Below are positions 1-11,504 of a stretch of DNA of 64,000 bases, piece after piece; the stretch's first letter is position 1; each line of letters opens with the position of its first letter. The stretch covers positions 21,276,267-21,340,266 of the forward strand of contig NC_044925.1 in assembly GCF_003576645.1 (NCBI RefSeq). The letters run 5' to 3'. Origin of the DNA: Ipomoea triloba (Eukaryota; Streptophyta; Magnoliopsida; Solanales; Convolvulaceae). Made by a program: the position numbers and the translations under genes. The notes beneath the pieces are model-generated. The model was not told the origin of the DNA and made no database searches. It saw only the letters and a program-made list of their open reading frames with translations.

Positions 1-64
<64 letters not shown>
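1..64. repeat. (TA)n microsatellite at window edge
   Basis: Uninterrupted TA dinucleotides run from the first base, followed by short CATA and ATA steps to about 118. The array is cut by the window edge, so its true length is unknown. Confidence 0.95.
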
Positions 65-69
<5 letters not shown>

Positions 70-540
70 CATACATATACATACATACACACACATAATT
101 CATTACTAACAATAATAATAATAATACTTGTTATTGTTGTTATTTGCGCACACACATATACATTTAATATAAATGATTTTTATGTCTTTTGAATACTTAT
201 TCCATTAATATTTCTTAAATTAATAAAATAGTGTAATACAATTTCTGAAGTCTATTCATTGAGCAAATCAAACAATGGAATAGAATTCATTCCGTATTTA
301 TTACATTCCTTATGAAATAACATTCATATTCTTTCAAAATTCATTCCGTGAACTAAAGATGATGTTGTAAGCATATACTCAATTAATTAATAATAAACTT
401 TAGAATTAGATTACATACTAGATTAAACATGCCAAAATTTTTAATTTAACAAAATAAATATTAAATTAGCCTAAAAATATCAAAGACAAAGGCTTATAAT
501 ATATTGTTTTATATAGCAAAGCTAAGTTTTGAAAGGGTTA
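65..540. other. AT-rich intergenic DNA with a MITE-like end
   Basis: There is no gene here. Bases about 255-360 hold the motif CAAACAATGGAATAGAATTC followed by repeated ATTCATTCC steps. A similar motif (CCAACAATGGAATAG, then ATTCCATTCC) lies at 12048-12090, so both may be ends of the same small DNA transposon family. No second terminus was found. Confidence 0.4.
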
Positions 541-559
541 GGTGTTAAATTAGTTAACT

Positions 560-1240
560 GCAGTTGGTGTTGATGCGAATAATGCAATGTTCCCAATTGC
601 ATTTGCCATTGTAGAGGGGAAACTTGAAGAGATATGGGCATGGCTTTTAGAATTGTTAAACTAAGGTTTGAAAATTTCAAAAAATTTTAATGCTTGGACC
701 ATCATCTCAGACAAGCAAAAAGGTTTGTTGCCTACTGTAGAGGAACAACTGTCAGGAGTAGAACATAGGTTTTGTGTGAGACATATGCATTTTAATTTTG
801 TTAAAGATGAATTCTCAGGGCAATTATTAAAGCAACAATTGTTGGCAACTTGTAGAGCCACTATTGTACTTGAATACTTGACTAGAATGGAAGAGTTGAG
901 AAAACTTAATCCCAAAGCAGCTGATTAGGTTTCTGCGAGGGAACCACATCATTACAACAGGGTTTTCTTTAGCTCTTTTCCAAATTGTGATATTCTATTA
1001 AACAACCTATGTGAATCATGGAATAGCTCAATCTTACAGTTCAGGGACAATGGAATTATGACGATGTGTGAAAATATTAAGGTATACCTAATAGTGAGGA
1101 TGCAACAAAATAGAGACAGCGTGAAGAAACATCCTTTGAAGATTTATCACAAGATAATAAAGTTGGTAAAAGAGACCAAAGACAAGTCTAGTGACTACAC
1201 TATCTATAGGTCAAATTTATTCGTAAATGAAATTGTCTAA
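560..1240 (+). pseudogene. Mutator-like (MULE) transposase relic
   Basis: This is a broken piece of a MULE transposase, the enzyme that cuts and inserts Mutator-type DNA transposons. Translation shows the family's FPIAFAIVEGK-type segment (about 586-630), then, after a stop at 661, the segment TIISDKQKGLLPTVEE, an EHRFCVRHMHFNF segment matching the C..H helper region, and later NNLCESWNSSI and MQQNRDSVKKH, all in the family's usual order. In-frame stops (near 661 and 926) interrupt it and both ends are missing, so it cannot encode a working enzyme. No terminal inverted repeats were found nearby. Confidence 0.8.
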
Positions 1241-2257
1241 ATTAGTCTTTAATACCACATGTAAAATTTATCATTAGGCAAAAAATGATTTTAAAAACTA
1301 ATTGGAAGCATACCTGAAATATCATTGATAAAGAACGAAGTTCAAAAACACAATTCATTGTCTCTCTGCTTGTTCCTTCCTAATTTTTCCAAATATAATT
1401 AAATTTCACATAACCGGGCGTAACAAACTAACCAATAGCTAGGGACAAGTTATACCATGCACTCCACGTTGCAATATAGACTATGAATAAATGTTAATTT
1501 TTAATATACTGAAAATTCATTAATTGTAATATATCAAATAAAAAACATTCAGCACATAAATAATGAATCTTTAAAAAATGCACATTCAACGTATTAAAAA
1601 TAAACATTTAATATATTAAAAATGTACATTATATCAGAGGCACCAGGCCACTTTACAAAGTAGACCGTTATCGTTGTATAATGATTGATAATTAGGAACT
1701 AATGTGTGACGACTTATTGACTCATAATATCTTTAGCACTATATTCTTCATATTTATACTGATATAGCCAAGAGATTTTGTCAATAAACTTCTTCCATTC
1801 CTCCCCCGCCCCCCAAAACTACCTTCCAAATATACAAATATCAAATTAAATATTAAAATTCAATATACTTGACCAATGAAATTATACATGCACCTAAGAC
1901 CTTCCTCAATAGTGGCGAATTTTTTAGGAGGATTTGCAGGTATGACTAGGAAAGAAAGTGGGAGAAGAGGAAAAAAATGAAAAGGAAAAAAAAATAAAAC
2001 AAAAAACAAAAAAAAATTATAATTACTCGCCCAGGCGGGCACGTGCAATGCACACGCCAACCTGGGCGCGAGAGTTGCGTGAGGCGCAACTCTCATTAAT
2101 GTTTGTTCTATGGATATTTATAAACTCTTATAAAGTTGATAAAAATTTAAAAGATTCTAGGAAAATCTACAAAAACTCTACAAAAGTCAATTAAAATCTA
2201 TCACTTTAAAAGTATTTGAAAGTTTTTAAAAGTCTTGATCGAATACACCCACCTAAG
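1241..2257. other. Intergenic DNA, no gene seen
   Basis: The sequence is AT-rich. A GC-rich island at about 2028-2095 has short inverted GGGCGC/GCGCCC-type motifs and the paired words GAGTTGCG and CGCAACTC, which resemble hairpins near transposon ends. Open frames over 1860-2190 are low-complexity and not credible as proteins. Confidence 0.4.
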
Positions 2258-2660
2258 ATTACAAAGAGTGAGAAATATTGATACCTTGAAGAAATAGATG
2301 ATTTTTTCAAAAGGATTGATGTTGTATGTGATGGTGAGACATGTGCGACTAATGATGGTTTTGCAAATATTGAAATCTCAAAAGATAATTTATTATAGCA
2401 GAAGATGATCCAATTACAAGAATAGTTAATAGTATATTCCATATGTTTTCTTATGGTACTGTGATTTGGAATATGTAAATGGTCGTACTATTTTAGCACC
2501 AACATTGGATGTATTTGGTGATATCAATAAGTGTATGAGTAGCTTGAATTCAATTGAAGGTAGGACGTATTTCAGCTTTGATTATATTTGTCAATCGGAT
2601 TTTGGTTCATACATTGATCCAATTGCATACCCAGAGCTTTTGAATGAGTTATAGTATTAA
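2258..2660 (+). pseudogene. Helitron PIF1-like helicase fragment
   Basis: This is a decayed piece of the PIF1-type helicase carried by plant Helitron transposons. The diagnostic stretch is YVNGRTILAPTLDV followed by EGRTYFSFDYICQSD and PELLNEL, matching the family pattern in which a YLNGRAILAPTLDVV-like helicase segment precedes a TYLSSD segment and PEFLNSL. Upstream, DPITRIVNSIFHMFSYG fits the preceding family segment in another frame. Stops and frameshifts interrupt it. Other fragments of the same protein lie at 9620-9950 (plus) and 10660-11020 (minus). Confidence 0.75.
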
Positions 2661-2853
2661 CCTTTTATGTAGGGTTTTTTGGTACACTTATGGTGGATAG
2701 GATTTACTACTGAGATACCCAAGTTCAACATATGTCTAGAATGCACTGGTTGCAGAAGGAGAATATGATACTAAGTTTCTAATTTTTTATTTTCTTGGGG
2801 TACATTAATTGAGGACAGGATTTACCAGTAAGATATCCTATACCGAGCTCTAA

Positions 2854-2857
<4 letters not shown>

Positions 2858-2898
<41 letters not shown>
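2858..2898. repeat. (TA)n microsatellite
   Basis: About 20 TA units, ending in TACGGAGTAG. Confidence 0.95.
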
Positions 2899-2899
<1 letters not shown>

Positions 2900-2939
2900 G
2901 GAGTAGTTTATTTTTAATTGAAACATGAATTTAAAATCA

Positions 2940-3125
2940 AATAGGTTAAATTCGAGCTCAAAATCGGACTCGAACTTGAATTTGAGCCTGAACTCGAGCT
3001 CGAGCTCGACCAATCGAGCTGCTCAAGCCGAACTCGAGCAGCTCGAGAATTGGCAAGCTCGAGCTCAAGCATCAATTCTCGAGCTCAAGCCACCCTAGGC
3101 TCGAGCTCGGCTAGGCTCGTTTACA
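2940..3125. repeat. CGAGCTCGAGC-rich low-complexity block
   Basis: The block is made of reiterated GAGCTCGAGC and CTCGAGCTC words, alternating with looser CTCGAACTTGAA words. It abuts the left end of the inverted-repeat element at 3127. It shows no coding signal. Its function is unknown. Confidence 0.7.
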
Positions 3126-3126
3126 C

Positions 3127-3797
3127 CCTAGGTCAAATAGGTTATTGAACTACACACAAAACTACAATTAGGTCATCGAACTCGAAAAGATTGCAATTGG
3201 ATCCCCTGAACTACACACACTAATGCAATTAAGTCTAAATTGACATGTTTACCTATAATTATGCTGATGTGGCGGTTATTAATTTTTTAAATAATTTTGA
3301 ATATAGTTTTAACTAAAATAATTTAATAATAATAATAATAATAATAATAAAATTAAATTAAAAAAAAACAAGAAGAATTGCCGGAGATGAATCGTCTTCG
3401 GCGGTCTTCGTCTCCATGGCCGAAGACGTAGACCTTCGTCTCAATTGCCAGGGAGACCAACCTTCGTCTCCTAGCCATGTAGATGAAGGTCCGATCTTCG
3501 TCTACATGGCCAAGAGACGAAGGCCGGACCTTTGTCTCCCTGGCAGTAGAGACGAAGACTGCCGGAGACGAGGCAGTTCTTTTGTGTTTTTTTTTTTAAT
3601 AATTTTATTATTATTATTTAATTATTTTAATTAAAATCATTTTAAAAATTGATAACAGTCACGTCATCACAATTGTAGGTAAACAGATTCATTTGGACTT
3701 AATTGCATGTGTTTGTGTAGTTCAGGGACCCAATTGCAATCGTTTTGAGTTCGATGGTCTAATTGTAATTTTGTGTGTAGTTCAATAGCTTATTTGA
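3127..3797. mobile_element. Non-autonomous element with ~150-bp inverted ends
   Basis: The left end begins GGTCAAATAGGTTATTGAAC and the right end closes with GTTCAATAGCTTATTTGACC. The arms stay complementary for about 150 bp (ACTACACACAAAACTACAATT against its reverse near 3760). The interior (3405-3575) carries reiterated CTTCGTCTC/GAGACGAAG words; an open frame there is a by-product of this repeat. No transposase or clear target duplication is present. Related pieces, one with the same tail, lie at 42960-43325 and 46466-47372. Confidence 0.75.
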
Positions 3798-3958
3798 CCT
3801 TTATTCTTTAAAAAAAAAAAAGAATAAAAAGAAGATATGCTAGCTCAAATTTTCACTGCAAATTTTAAGTTTTAATAGAATTCAATAAAGAGATGCAAAC
3901 CAATTGCAAACTGAAGTTGAAATGATTAGCAAACTGAACAAATGCAACCCATCAGGTT

Positions 3959-6172
3959 TCAGGTTATTGTTGTAAGAGTGGCATCTGAAACAAAGCGCAG
4001 ATGGTCTTTTACAGATGGTACAGAACCAGCATTTTCAACCTGATCATTCATGAAACATTAGACTGTTATCCATTAGAAGGAAACCTCCTCCCACAAACAC
4101 ACAGACACAGAAGAATATTCTCATCATATCTCAATGTATAATTGCAAGTGACAGCATAAAACATGCAGATGCCCATGACTTATGCACACTACTCAAATCT
4201 AGACAGTGCATAAAAGACTTCTTTAAGGACAAATGCTTCTATGATTTTAAAATTATTGCATCTATTTACTACCAAACATTCCACTGCCAGGAGATAATAG
4301 ATAACAAAGTTTTGAAGCTTGAGAACATCAACCCAACTCAACTCAATTCCAAACTTCTTGCAATAGTATGCCTTACTGAGCCAAGTACATTGCAATAATC
4401 ATCCAAATTCATGTTCATATCTGTCATTAATTGTAAAAGACAAGGCTTCAATCTGGCATGACACTTTTCCAAGACTTCTTTTCCCAATAGTGTTGAACAA
4501 GGTGCAGTAGCCTAGATAAAAACATACCGAGTTAATCAAATAATTGAAAACAATGTTTGGAGATAGCATCAATATTTGCAAACTGATTATTACCAGAGTT
4601 CTCTTTCTGAGGCTATCAAGAATGGATACTTGAAAATCAATTGAGACCTCATCCCTTTCTTCTATGAGCTGAGACATGATGTCTACCATGTCTCTTAATA
4701 CAGCATTGGTATGCTTGAGGCTTGATCAAAAGTGAAGGGTCAATTCTAGACTCATTAAAGAGTACAAATGTACAATGTAGCAGAATATTATATTATAGTG
4801 TGTAAGCATCCAAGGAAGCAAACTGACTTGGTGGAGAAAATATCAAAATTATATGCTACTCCCTCCGTCCCATTTTACCTGTCTTACTTACCTTTTTAGT
4901 TTGTCCCAAAATAGTGTCCTCTTTCTAAAATTGAACATAACTATCATTCTACATCTCCCAATTTACCCTTTTGACTTTTCAACTTTTTAGACCATTAATG
5001 AGACAAGTACAATTGTACTTTGTACAAATTACACCTACTTTTGAAGGGCAAAATTGGAAAATTAGTATCATTTGTTATGTTGTATTAAAAAACCGTGCAA
5101 AAAGTAAATGAGACAAACAATTAGGGACGGAGGGAGTATATGATATGAACAGCTAGAAAATACCTGATGATTTTGAGAAACAGTTGGAAAATGTTAACAG
5201 CTAACACATAGTCAAAATCCAGTAGCCTCACACACAACTTGTACTTAGCAACGGCTTCAAGAACTCTCAGAGCCTTACTATAGTAGTTACTATCAACGTA
5301 ATGTAACTTTTCCAGTGATGCTATAATCTGATGGAAAACGACCTGAGAACCAAAAGATGATACTTTTTAAACATAGATGCACATATATGATATATGTTAG
5401 AATGCTCAGGTAGAAATAAATAATAAAAAAAAATACTGAAAAAGGTTTTGAACAAATAAAGTATTAAATACCTCCATTTCTGTATTATCATAGGGTAGAA
5501 CTGGTGCAGATATTCTCATAATTTCACAGATACAAGATGCAACAGAAACCTCAATGATTTTATCAGAATGTCTCAGAAGCTTCCTTTCAATCAGTGCTTT
5601 TTTAATTGGTTTAAGTACATTTCTCGTCGACTCTAAAGGGTCTTGCCCTATGCTCTTCAGTTCCGATTCAACTTTCTAAAAGAAAATGCAACGCAACAAA
5701 AGAGTTAAAACAACACTAGTAAGCAAATAATGTCCAGGCAATTTGATAATTTCATCAAAATAAATTTATGTCCCATGCTCAAGGAAGGGACATCATATAT
5801 ATATATATGAGATACAAACATGTCAGATCCTAAAATCAGAGATATGAATAAACTAGAAAGCATAAACATTTCTAAATAAAACGCAGACAGAATAACAACA
5901 TAAGAATTGATCCTTTCAGCAAAAAAAAGGAAAAGAGACCCTAAAATTTTATAATCATTTGCCTGGTGAAGACATCCCATCAATGAAAATTGAAAACCAA
6001 TCCAAGCATAATTGAACCTTTATATGCAAAAGAAAAGGAAAAAAAAAATTACTTCAAGGAGGCTGAGAAGCTCGGCAGTGGATGAAGGAGGTGTAGAGAG
6101 CTGAATTCCAGACTGAATGAGCATTTCGTCAAGCTCCTTTTGTGACGGAAGAGGTGCAGTAGAAGCCATCAT
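3959..6172 (-). CDS. PDS5: PDS5-like sister chromatid cohesion protein, short form
   Basis: This is the N-terminal HEAT-repeat part of a plant PDS5 protein, a nuclear cofactor that regulates cohesin on chromosomes. Exons on the minus strand fit in phase: 6053-6172, 5472-5675, 5164-5342, 4594-4720, 4377-4511 and 3959-4039, giving 281 residues. Family-typical segments are PPSSTAELLSLLE (exon 1), KALIERKLLRHSD and VSVASCICEIMRISAP (exon 2), and LEKCHARLKPCLLQ (exon 5). Two ATGs lie in tandem at the start. Plant PDS5 proteins are usually many hundreds of residues long and end in a Tudor-like domain; here nothing past the first repeats is recognisable, so the 3' part is lost. Exon 6 is inferred only from its splice site and reading phase. 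A Stowaway element sits in intron 3. This may be a pseudogene or a truncated but expressed paralogue. Confidence 0.75.
4859..5136. mobile_element. Stowaway-like MITE in PDS5 intron 3
   Basis: The element begins CTCCCTCCGTCCCATTTTAC and ends GGGACGGAGGGAG, with the dinucleotide TA on each side as target duplication. This is the signature of Stowaway elements, small Tc1/mariner-type MITEs. It is 278 bp long and lies wholly inside an intron. A second copy is at 46887-47145. Confidence 0.9.
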
Positions 6173-6199
6173 TCTCAGCACGCAAACAGAGCCCTCCCC

Positions 6200-7520
6200 T
6201 CAAAATACAGAAAATGTAAATCGGGATAAAGAAATGCTGAATTGGAGTTGACAGAAAACGATCGGTTTATACGCGGATTCGTGCTCATTGATCCGGATAA
6301 AGAAATGCGATTGTACAATGCTGAGTTTGGAATCCGTGTAATCCTGTCTGAATTCTTCTGCTTTTTGTGTCATTAATTCCATTCCGTACCAAGCAAATTC
6401 CATATGCGCTTTTGAGTCGCGATCTTAAGAATCAACTGCCAATTGTCGCCAAAGGTCTTTAGAGCGGTTTTGTATTTTTGTCTTTTGAGGTTTGAAGAGG
6501 AGGGCGTTGGTCGTTGGGGATGGCCTTGCTGGCGCGTTCTTAATTTTTCAGATATTTTATATTTTTTGAAAATAATAAAAGATTAAATATCATTTTTGTC
6601 ATTATCATAGGTGGAACACTTTTTTTTTGAGTTAATTCCAACAATGATCATCTGACTATATTGATTTTCTAAAATCAGTCCCCGACTTTTAATATGGACA
6701 ATTTAGGTCCCTTGACTTTCAAATTTTTTTCAATGTTGGTCTTTTCGTCAAATTTTGATTAAGTTGAGGTCAAATGAATGGATAAAATTGTCAATTCACC
6801 TGTTATAGTGTATTATTACTCGTATTTCTCCTGTCCTATACGCTATATATATGAATATAATCTCAGTCGAAGAGATTATATGGATATATACATCGTATAG
6901 GACAAGAGAAATACGAGCAATAATACAATAAACAGGTGAACAGATAATTTTACTCCTTCATTTGATCTAACTTAACCAAAATTTGACGAAAGGACCAACA
7001 TTGGAAAGAATTTGAAAGTCAAGAGACCTAAATTGTCCAAATTAAAAGTCAGAGACTGATTTTAGAAAATCAACATAGTCGGATGATCATTGCTGGAATT
7101 AACTCAAAAAAAAGTGTTCCACCTATGATAGTCAGGACAAAAATGATATTTAATCTTTATTATTTTCAAAAAATATAAAATATCCGAGAAATTAAGAACG
7201 TGCCAGCAAGGTCATCTCCAACGACCAACGCCCTCCTCTTCAAAACTCAAAAGACAAAAATACAAAACCGCTCTAAAGACCTTTGGCGACAATTGGCAGT
7301 TGATTCTTAAGATCGCGACTCAAAAGCGCATATGGAATTTGCTTGGTATGGAATGGAATTAATGACACAAAGAGCAGAAGAATCCAGACAGGATTACACG
7401 GATTCCAAACTCAGCATTGTACAACCGCGCATAAATGAGCACGAATCCGCCTATAATCCGATCGTTCTCTGTCAACTCCAATTCAGCATTTCTTTATCCG
7501 GAGAGATTTACATTTGCTGG
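6200..7520. repeat. 1.3-kb near-perfect palindrome at the PDS5 5' end
   Basis: The left arm (about 6200-6864) and right arm (about 6872-7520) are reverse complements with few mismatches. The centre is a short loop at 6865-6871 between AATATAATCTC and GAGATTATAT. The inner part (about 6580-7160) resembles a foldback or palindromic DNA element. The outer part is ordinary promoter-like sequence reaching to within 30 bp of the PDS5 start codon, copied outward on the right. Both arms keep a short open frame beginning MEFAWYGMELMTQ, probably by duplication and not by selection. At 7543-7577 a 35-bp piece of the arm is repeated once more in tandem. Confidence 0.9.
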
Positions 7521-7579
7521 ATTATTTTGTGTCACATTTAAACCGTTCTTTGTCAACTCCAATTCAGCATTTCTTTAAG

Positions 7580-8570
7580 AGAACTTACATAGTTGGAGTT
7601 TCAGCAGACAGTTTACTGAATAAGTATGGTGTGGTAAGTTTTTTTTTTGTACTTCCATTTTTACATCACAGTACTGTTCAGAATGCTATACAAACCATAT
7701 GTTTAAGAATTTTGTCACTGCTATGTTTTGCAAACATTAGAGAATATAATTTTTAAATGTAATGCTAAATATACAGTGATTGTGTTATATGCTCATTTTT
7801 TAAAGCCAAACAACATTTTTTTTAGTTAGGTGAAAAAAATTTCAATCAATATTCAGTATTATTAATACAGTAAAATAGATTTTGAGGCAAAGAAATATAT
7901 TGTCACGACGTAAAAATTTGCACATCTCTAAAAGGTAAATATTACATACACATAGTAACTGCACAGATTTGATTATTCAGACAAATAAATCTTAAATTAT
8001 GCAGTAAAATACTTACCTTCATTTCGTTGTTGTGTTTTCCTTTTTAGATTCGAAATCCGATCCTTCTGCGTTTTTTGAAAATAATATCCTGTAAATTTAT
8101 CAACAAAATTGATTAAGGAATTTGTTAGAGTTTATCAGAATTTAGGTCAAACTACATTGAAAGATTGTAAAATAAACAATATGCTACCTGATGGGGTGTT
8201 ATCTTTCCTAATCTATGATTGAAGACTCTATTTCTGCCGCAAACTAATTGTTGTAGAAGCCTTCTATTCATCTGTGTAGTGCTTTGAATCGGCAAAAATG
8301 AACGAATCTGAGTGAATTTTGGTGTACTTTGCTTCAAGCGTAGGTTTTATTTGGTGTTTGGGTGAGAGATTTGGCATGGTTTCCATTTCTGTTGTTTGTC
8401 GAGGGTTTCAGGTAGGGTTTGCGAAGGAGACGACGGGGATGTAGGGCGGGTTGCCTGGGTTTGTCTGGGTGGGTTTGGGTATTTATAGGGGGACTTAGTG
8501 GGTCGGGTATTGGCCATAATTCTTGAGTTAGTGATTTGGGCTATATATATTTTTATATATGTAAATTGCT
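7580..8570. other. Unassigned region; possible small minus-strand exon
   Basis: A minus-strand open frame at 8152-8337 has plausible donor-like sequence (CATCAG then GTAGCA) near its end, a possible following exon near 8040-8065, and a GC-richer region upstream (8390-8480) that could be a promoter. I do not recognise the protein (segment MNRRLLQQLVCGRNRVFNHR). It could be a captured gene fragment in a Helitron-rich area. Confidence that it is a gene is low. Confidence 0.25.
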
Positions 8571-8809
8571 TATTTGGGCTGGTTTGGCCTGATTTAGTTA
8601 GTATAAATATATCTACATATATTATTAGATTAGAATAATTAATAATATATGCTATTATATTAATTAAAGAAATTAGTATTATTAAATATTGAATTTATGA
8701 ATGTAATTTTATATTGTATAGCTCAATTACTAATTTAATGAATTTCGTTTGAATAATAGATTCGTTGTATAATTTTAAAAAAATCTTTCAACCATTGGCT
8801 TTATAATCT

Positions 8810-9200
8810 TAATTTTTTTTTAGTAATGGAATTAGTGTTAGTTTTATTTTCTTTATTATTTTAGTATTCTGAATAATATTATTGTGTTTAGTATTAATAT
8901 TCATTTTCCATCTTTCTTAGTAGTACAATATATATTTTCATGACTTAGTTTCTTATAGTTGACATTATTGTGTAGTGTTAATTTGTTATTTTATTACCCA
9001 AAAAGAATAGTAATTTTATTTTTATTAGTAATGGAATTAGTGTTAGTAATATTTTTTTTATTTGATTATTGTGAGTAGTATTATTCTATAGAGTATTATT
9101 ATTCATCTTTCATTTGTGTTAGTAGTACAAAATATATTGCCATGAGTTTGTTTCTTATAATTGGCATTATTGTAGTGTTAATTTGTTATTCTACATAAAT
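8810..9200. repeat. Tandem duplication, ~207-bp period
   Basis: Two diverged copies follow each other, about 8815-8995 and 9025-9200. Shared words include AATGGAATTAGTGTTAG, TTAGTAGTACAA and GTGTTAATTTGTTATT at matching spacing. The sequence is AT-rich and non-coding. Confidence 0.75.
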
Positions 9201-9619
9201 TATAGGGAATAATGTCACATTAGTTGTAGACAAGAATGTGTATATGCTCCTATAAAAATAATATAGTTTATTATTTTTAATAATGACTCATCTTAAACAT
9301 GATTTTTTTATTTTAATTATAGCTATTTATGCTCATAATTTTATCATTGGAAATAAACATAATTATTAAATAATAACCAAAAACATATCAATAAATGAGC
9401 ATCATATATATGTAATCTTATTATTGAAATTTAAAATAAGAAACGTCATATTTCTTTTTTTTGTGTATTAATTTAATAACAATCATAATTTGTAACAATA
9501 CAATGTAATATTTCTATTTCAACTATTTATTGTTATGTTTTTATTTACGAAATCATATGTTATGATATTATTTTATGCACATTATTTAGTAATATGAATT
9601 GTTGCAATACGTTGATTAA

Positions 9620-9950
9620 TATCATTTTTTTTTAGAGAATGTTGGCATATTGTTGGATAAGACAACTTCTTCACAAAGAATTGCAGCGCATGTTGTTGAA
9701 GCGGAGATATTATGTGGAAAAAATGTGGGTACTCATGTGTTAATCTTTATATTATCAATGACACTATCAGATCCGCGGTTGCCATTTAAGTTTGAAAGGA
9801 GACAGTTCACACTAATGTTGTCTTATGCAATGACAATAAATAAAAGTCATGGATAAAGTTGGTCTAATGTTGGACTATTTTTAAAGAAACATGTTTTTTA
9901 CCTGGACAACTCTATGTAGCTCTATCGAGAGTTGTTAGGAATATATTGTA
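9620..9950 (+). pseudogene. Helitron PIF1-like helicase C-terminal fragment
   Basis: Translation gives VVEAEILCGKNVGTHV, then SDPRLPFKFERRQFTLMLSY, AMTINKSHG and SNVGLFLKKHVF. This is the C-terminal helicase segment of plant Helitrons, including the LPFKF..RRQFP region and the AMTINKSQGQS motif, where this copy has H for Q and then a stop. The downstream YVALSR-like segment is frameshifted (LYRELLGI). It is clearly dead. Confidence 0.85.
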
Positions 9951-10359
9951 ATTGTTTTGATGAACCAAAAATGTAATATTAGACCCCCAATTTTATTTTG
10001 AGTCTAGTATAGGAATTACGCCGAGTACAAGCCTAGTCAATTAAGTGGAAATTACAAGAGTATAAATTTTAATTTATACTTGTAAGTCGTTCGCTTCCAC
10101 TTTACAATTTGAGAATAATTTGGAGATTGATCATGGTTCGAATTACACGAATTAATTATTTGAAAGAATTAATTTAATTCAAGATGAGAATGTTGCAATT
10201 AAAGGTCAAAATTGAAGTCAACCATAAATGGGTTCTCTCACAAATGATTTTAGAGGCTAACTCAAGTAAGGAATTATTTTTAGAGATGAGGATGAGGATG
10301 ACCTCTTGGAGCAAAATGGCGTGGTTAAGGCTATTTTAAAGAAGAGGATGACCTCTTAT

Positions 10360-10478
10360 TGAAGCATAAGAGTCAGTAGTCAGTATTACTAATACTGAGG
10401 CTCGAACCCACCACCTCCCGTATAAAGGGAAGGGTTTAATGCCATTGGACCACAAGGTCCTTGGCAACAACCATTTTA
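10360..10478 (-). mobile_element. tRNA-derived SINE, family 1
   Basis: Read on the minus strand, it holds an A-box-like GTGGTCCAATGGCA and a B-box-like GGTTCGAGCC about 40 bp apart, the internal RNA polymerase III promoter expected of a tRNA-derived SINE. It matches the plus-strand copy at 22117-22240 closely through ACCTTGTGGTCCA and TATACGGGAGGTGGTGGGTT. It is not a tRNA gene because no cloverleaf can be formed. Confidence 0.75.
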
Positions 10479-10659
10479 TTTTTGGAGGCTAAGTATGGCG
10501 TGATCAATAATAAAAATAGGATGACCTTTTTATTTATTCTCAAGGAGTCCAACTGCCAACAACACTTCGAAAAAGGAAAGTATTATTTTTCCTAAATATG
10601 GCATGATGATGACTCCTAAAGATGAATCAGAAAGAGTGAGAGACATTCGAGGAATAAGA

Positions 10660-11020
10660 ACTACGGTTCATTCATATGTCTCATTAACTAATCTTGTTTC
10701 AACAATGTGATCTACCAATCTTGTGATGATGAGTCACACACCGTTATAAAGACCAAGAGAATGGTTTATCTTCCGCAATAACATAACAGGTGCACCGACC
10801 TTTAATTAATGTCAATGAATGATTAAGAAAATCATACAATCTCAAACTATTTAAGAATTTAGGAGCATGTACTTCTAATAGATTTTCACCGTCTGGTTCT
10901 GTCTTACACAAAAAGTTACAACTTAAATATGTTCGTCCTTTTGCAATATTCATGTCACACATGTACTAATTAATTTGATCAACGACATCTAAAGTCGGCG
11001 AGCGGACACTTACCTTCCAG
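10660..11020 (-). pseudogene. Helitron PIF1-like helicase middle fragment
   Basis: On the minus strand the order is PTLDVVDQIN, stop, YMCDMNIAKGRTYLS, LLEVHAPKFLNSL, then after a frameshift GAPVMLLRKINHSLGLYNG and, past another stop, LIITRLVDHIVETRL. This follows the family order (TLDVV, TYLSSD, PEFLNSL, G.PVMLLRN, LGLCNGTRL). At least one frameshift and several stops make it non-functional. It lies 0.7 kb from a plus-strand piece of the same protein. Confidence 0.85.
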
Positions 11021-11504
11021 CTGCGACTCATCAAGCGTGCCATATCTTGAGCTTGAAATTTTAAAAAATCACTTTTAATGTAATCAAATCATTGAGTCAT
11101 AACAATATTGACACTGAAATTTTAATTTTATAATCTACATGTATATATTCTGTGATTTTTTTCCATAAAATTAGTTTTGATAGTCAAACTGTAAAACATA
11201 TTGATTTTACCAATCACTAAATTTCAAAATGTTTCAAATTCCCAGGTATGTATAAGTAAAGCTCACATCTAAAGCCTAATTTTTTTTGTCAATATTTCAT
11301 ACATATAAAACAAGTCTCTGACTATCGTGAGTAGTTAGTAACCTTGAGTCTAACATACAACATAAAATATTGTGTGATAGTGGGTAGTAACTTTGAGGTA
11401 AGACCATTCAAGCATATAAGCATGTCTCGACCTTATTTCTATGTTCTCAAAATTCACATCATCATGCTGGTATCAAGCCATAAACAAAAATATATCAGAA
11501 TAGG

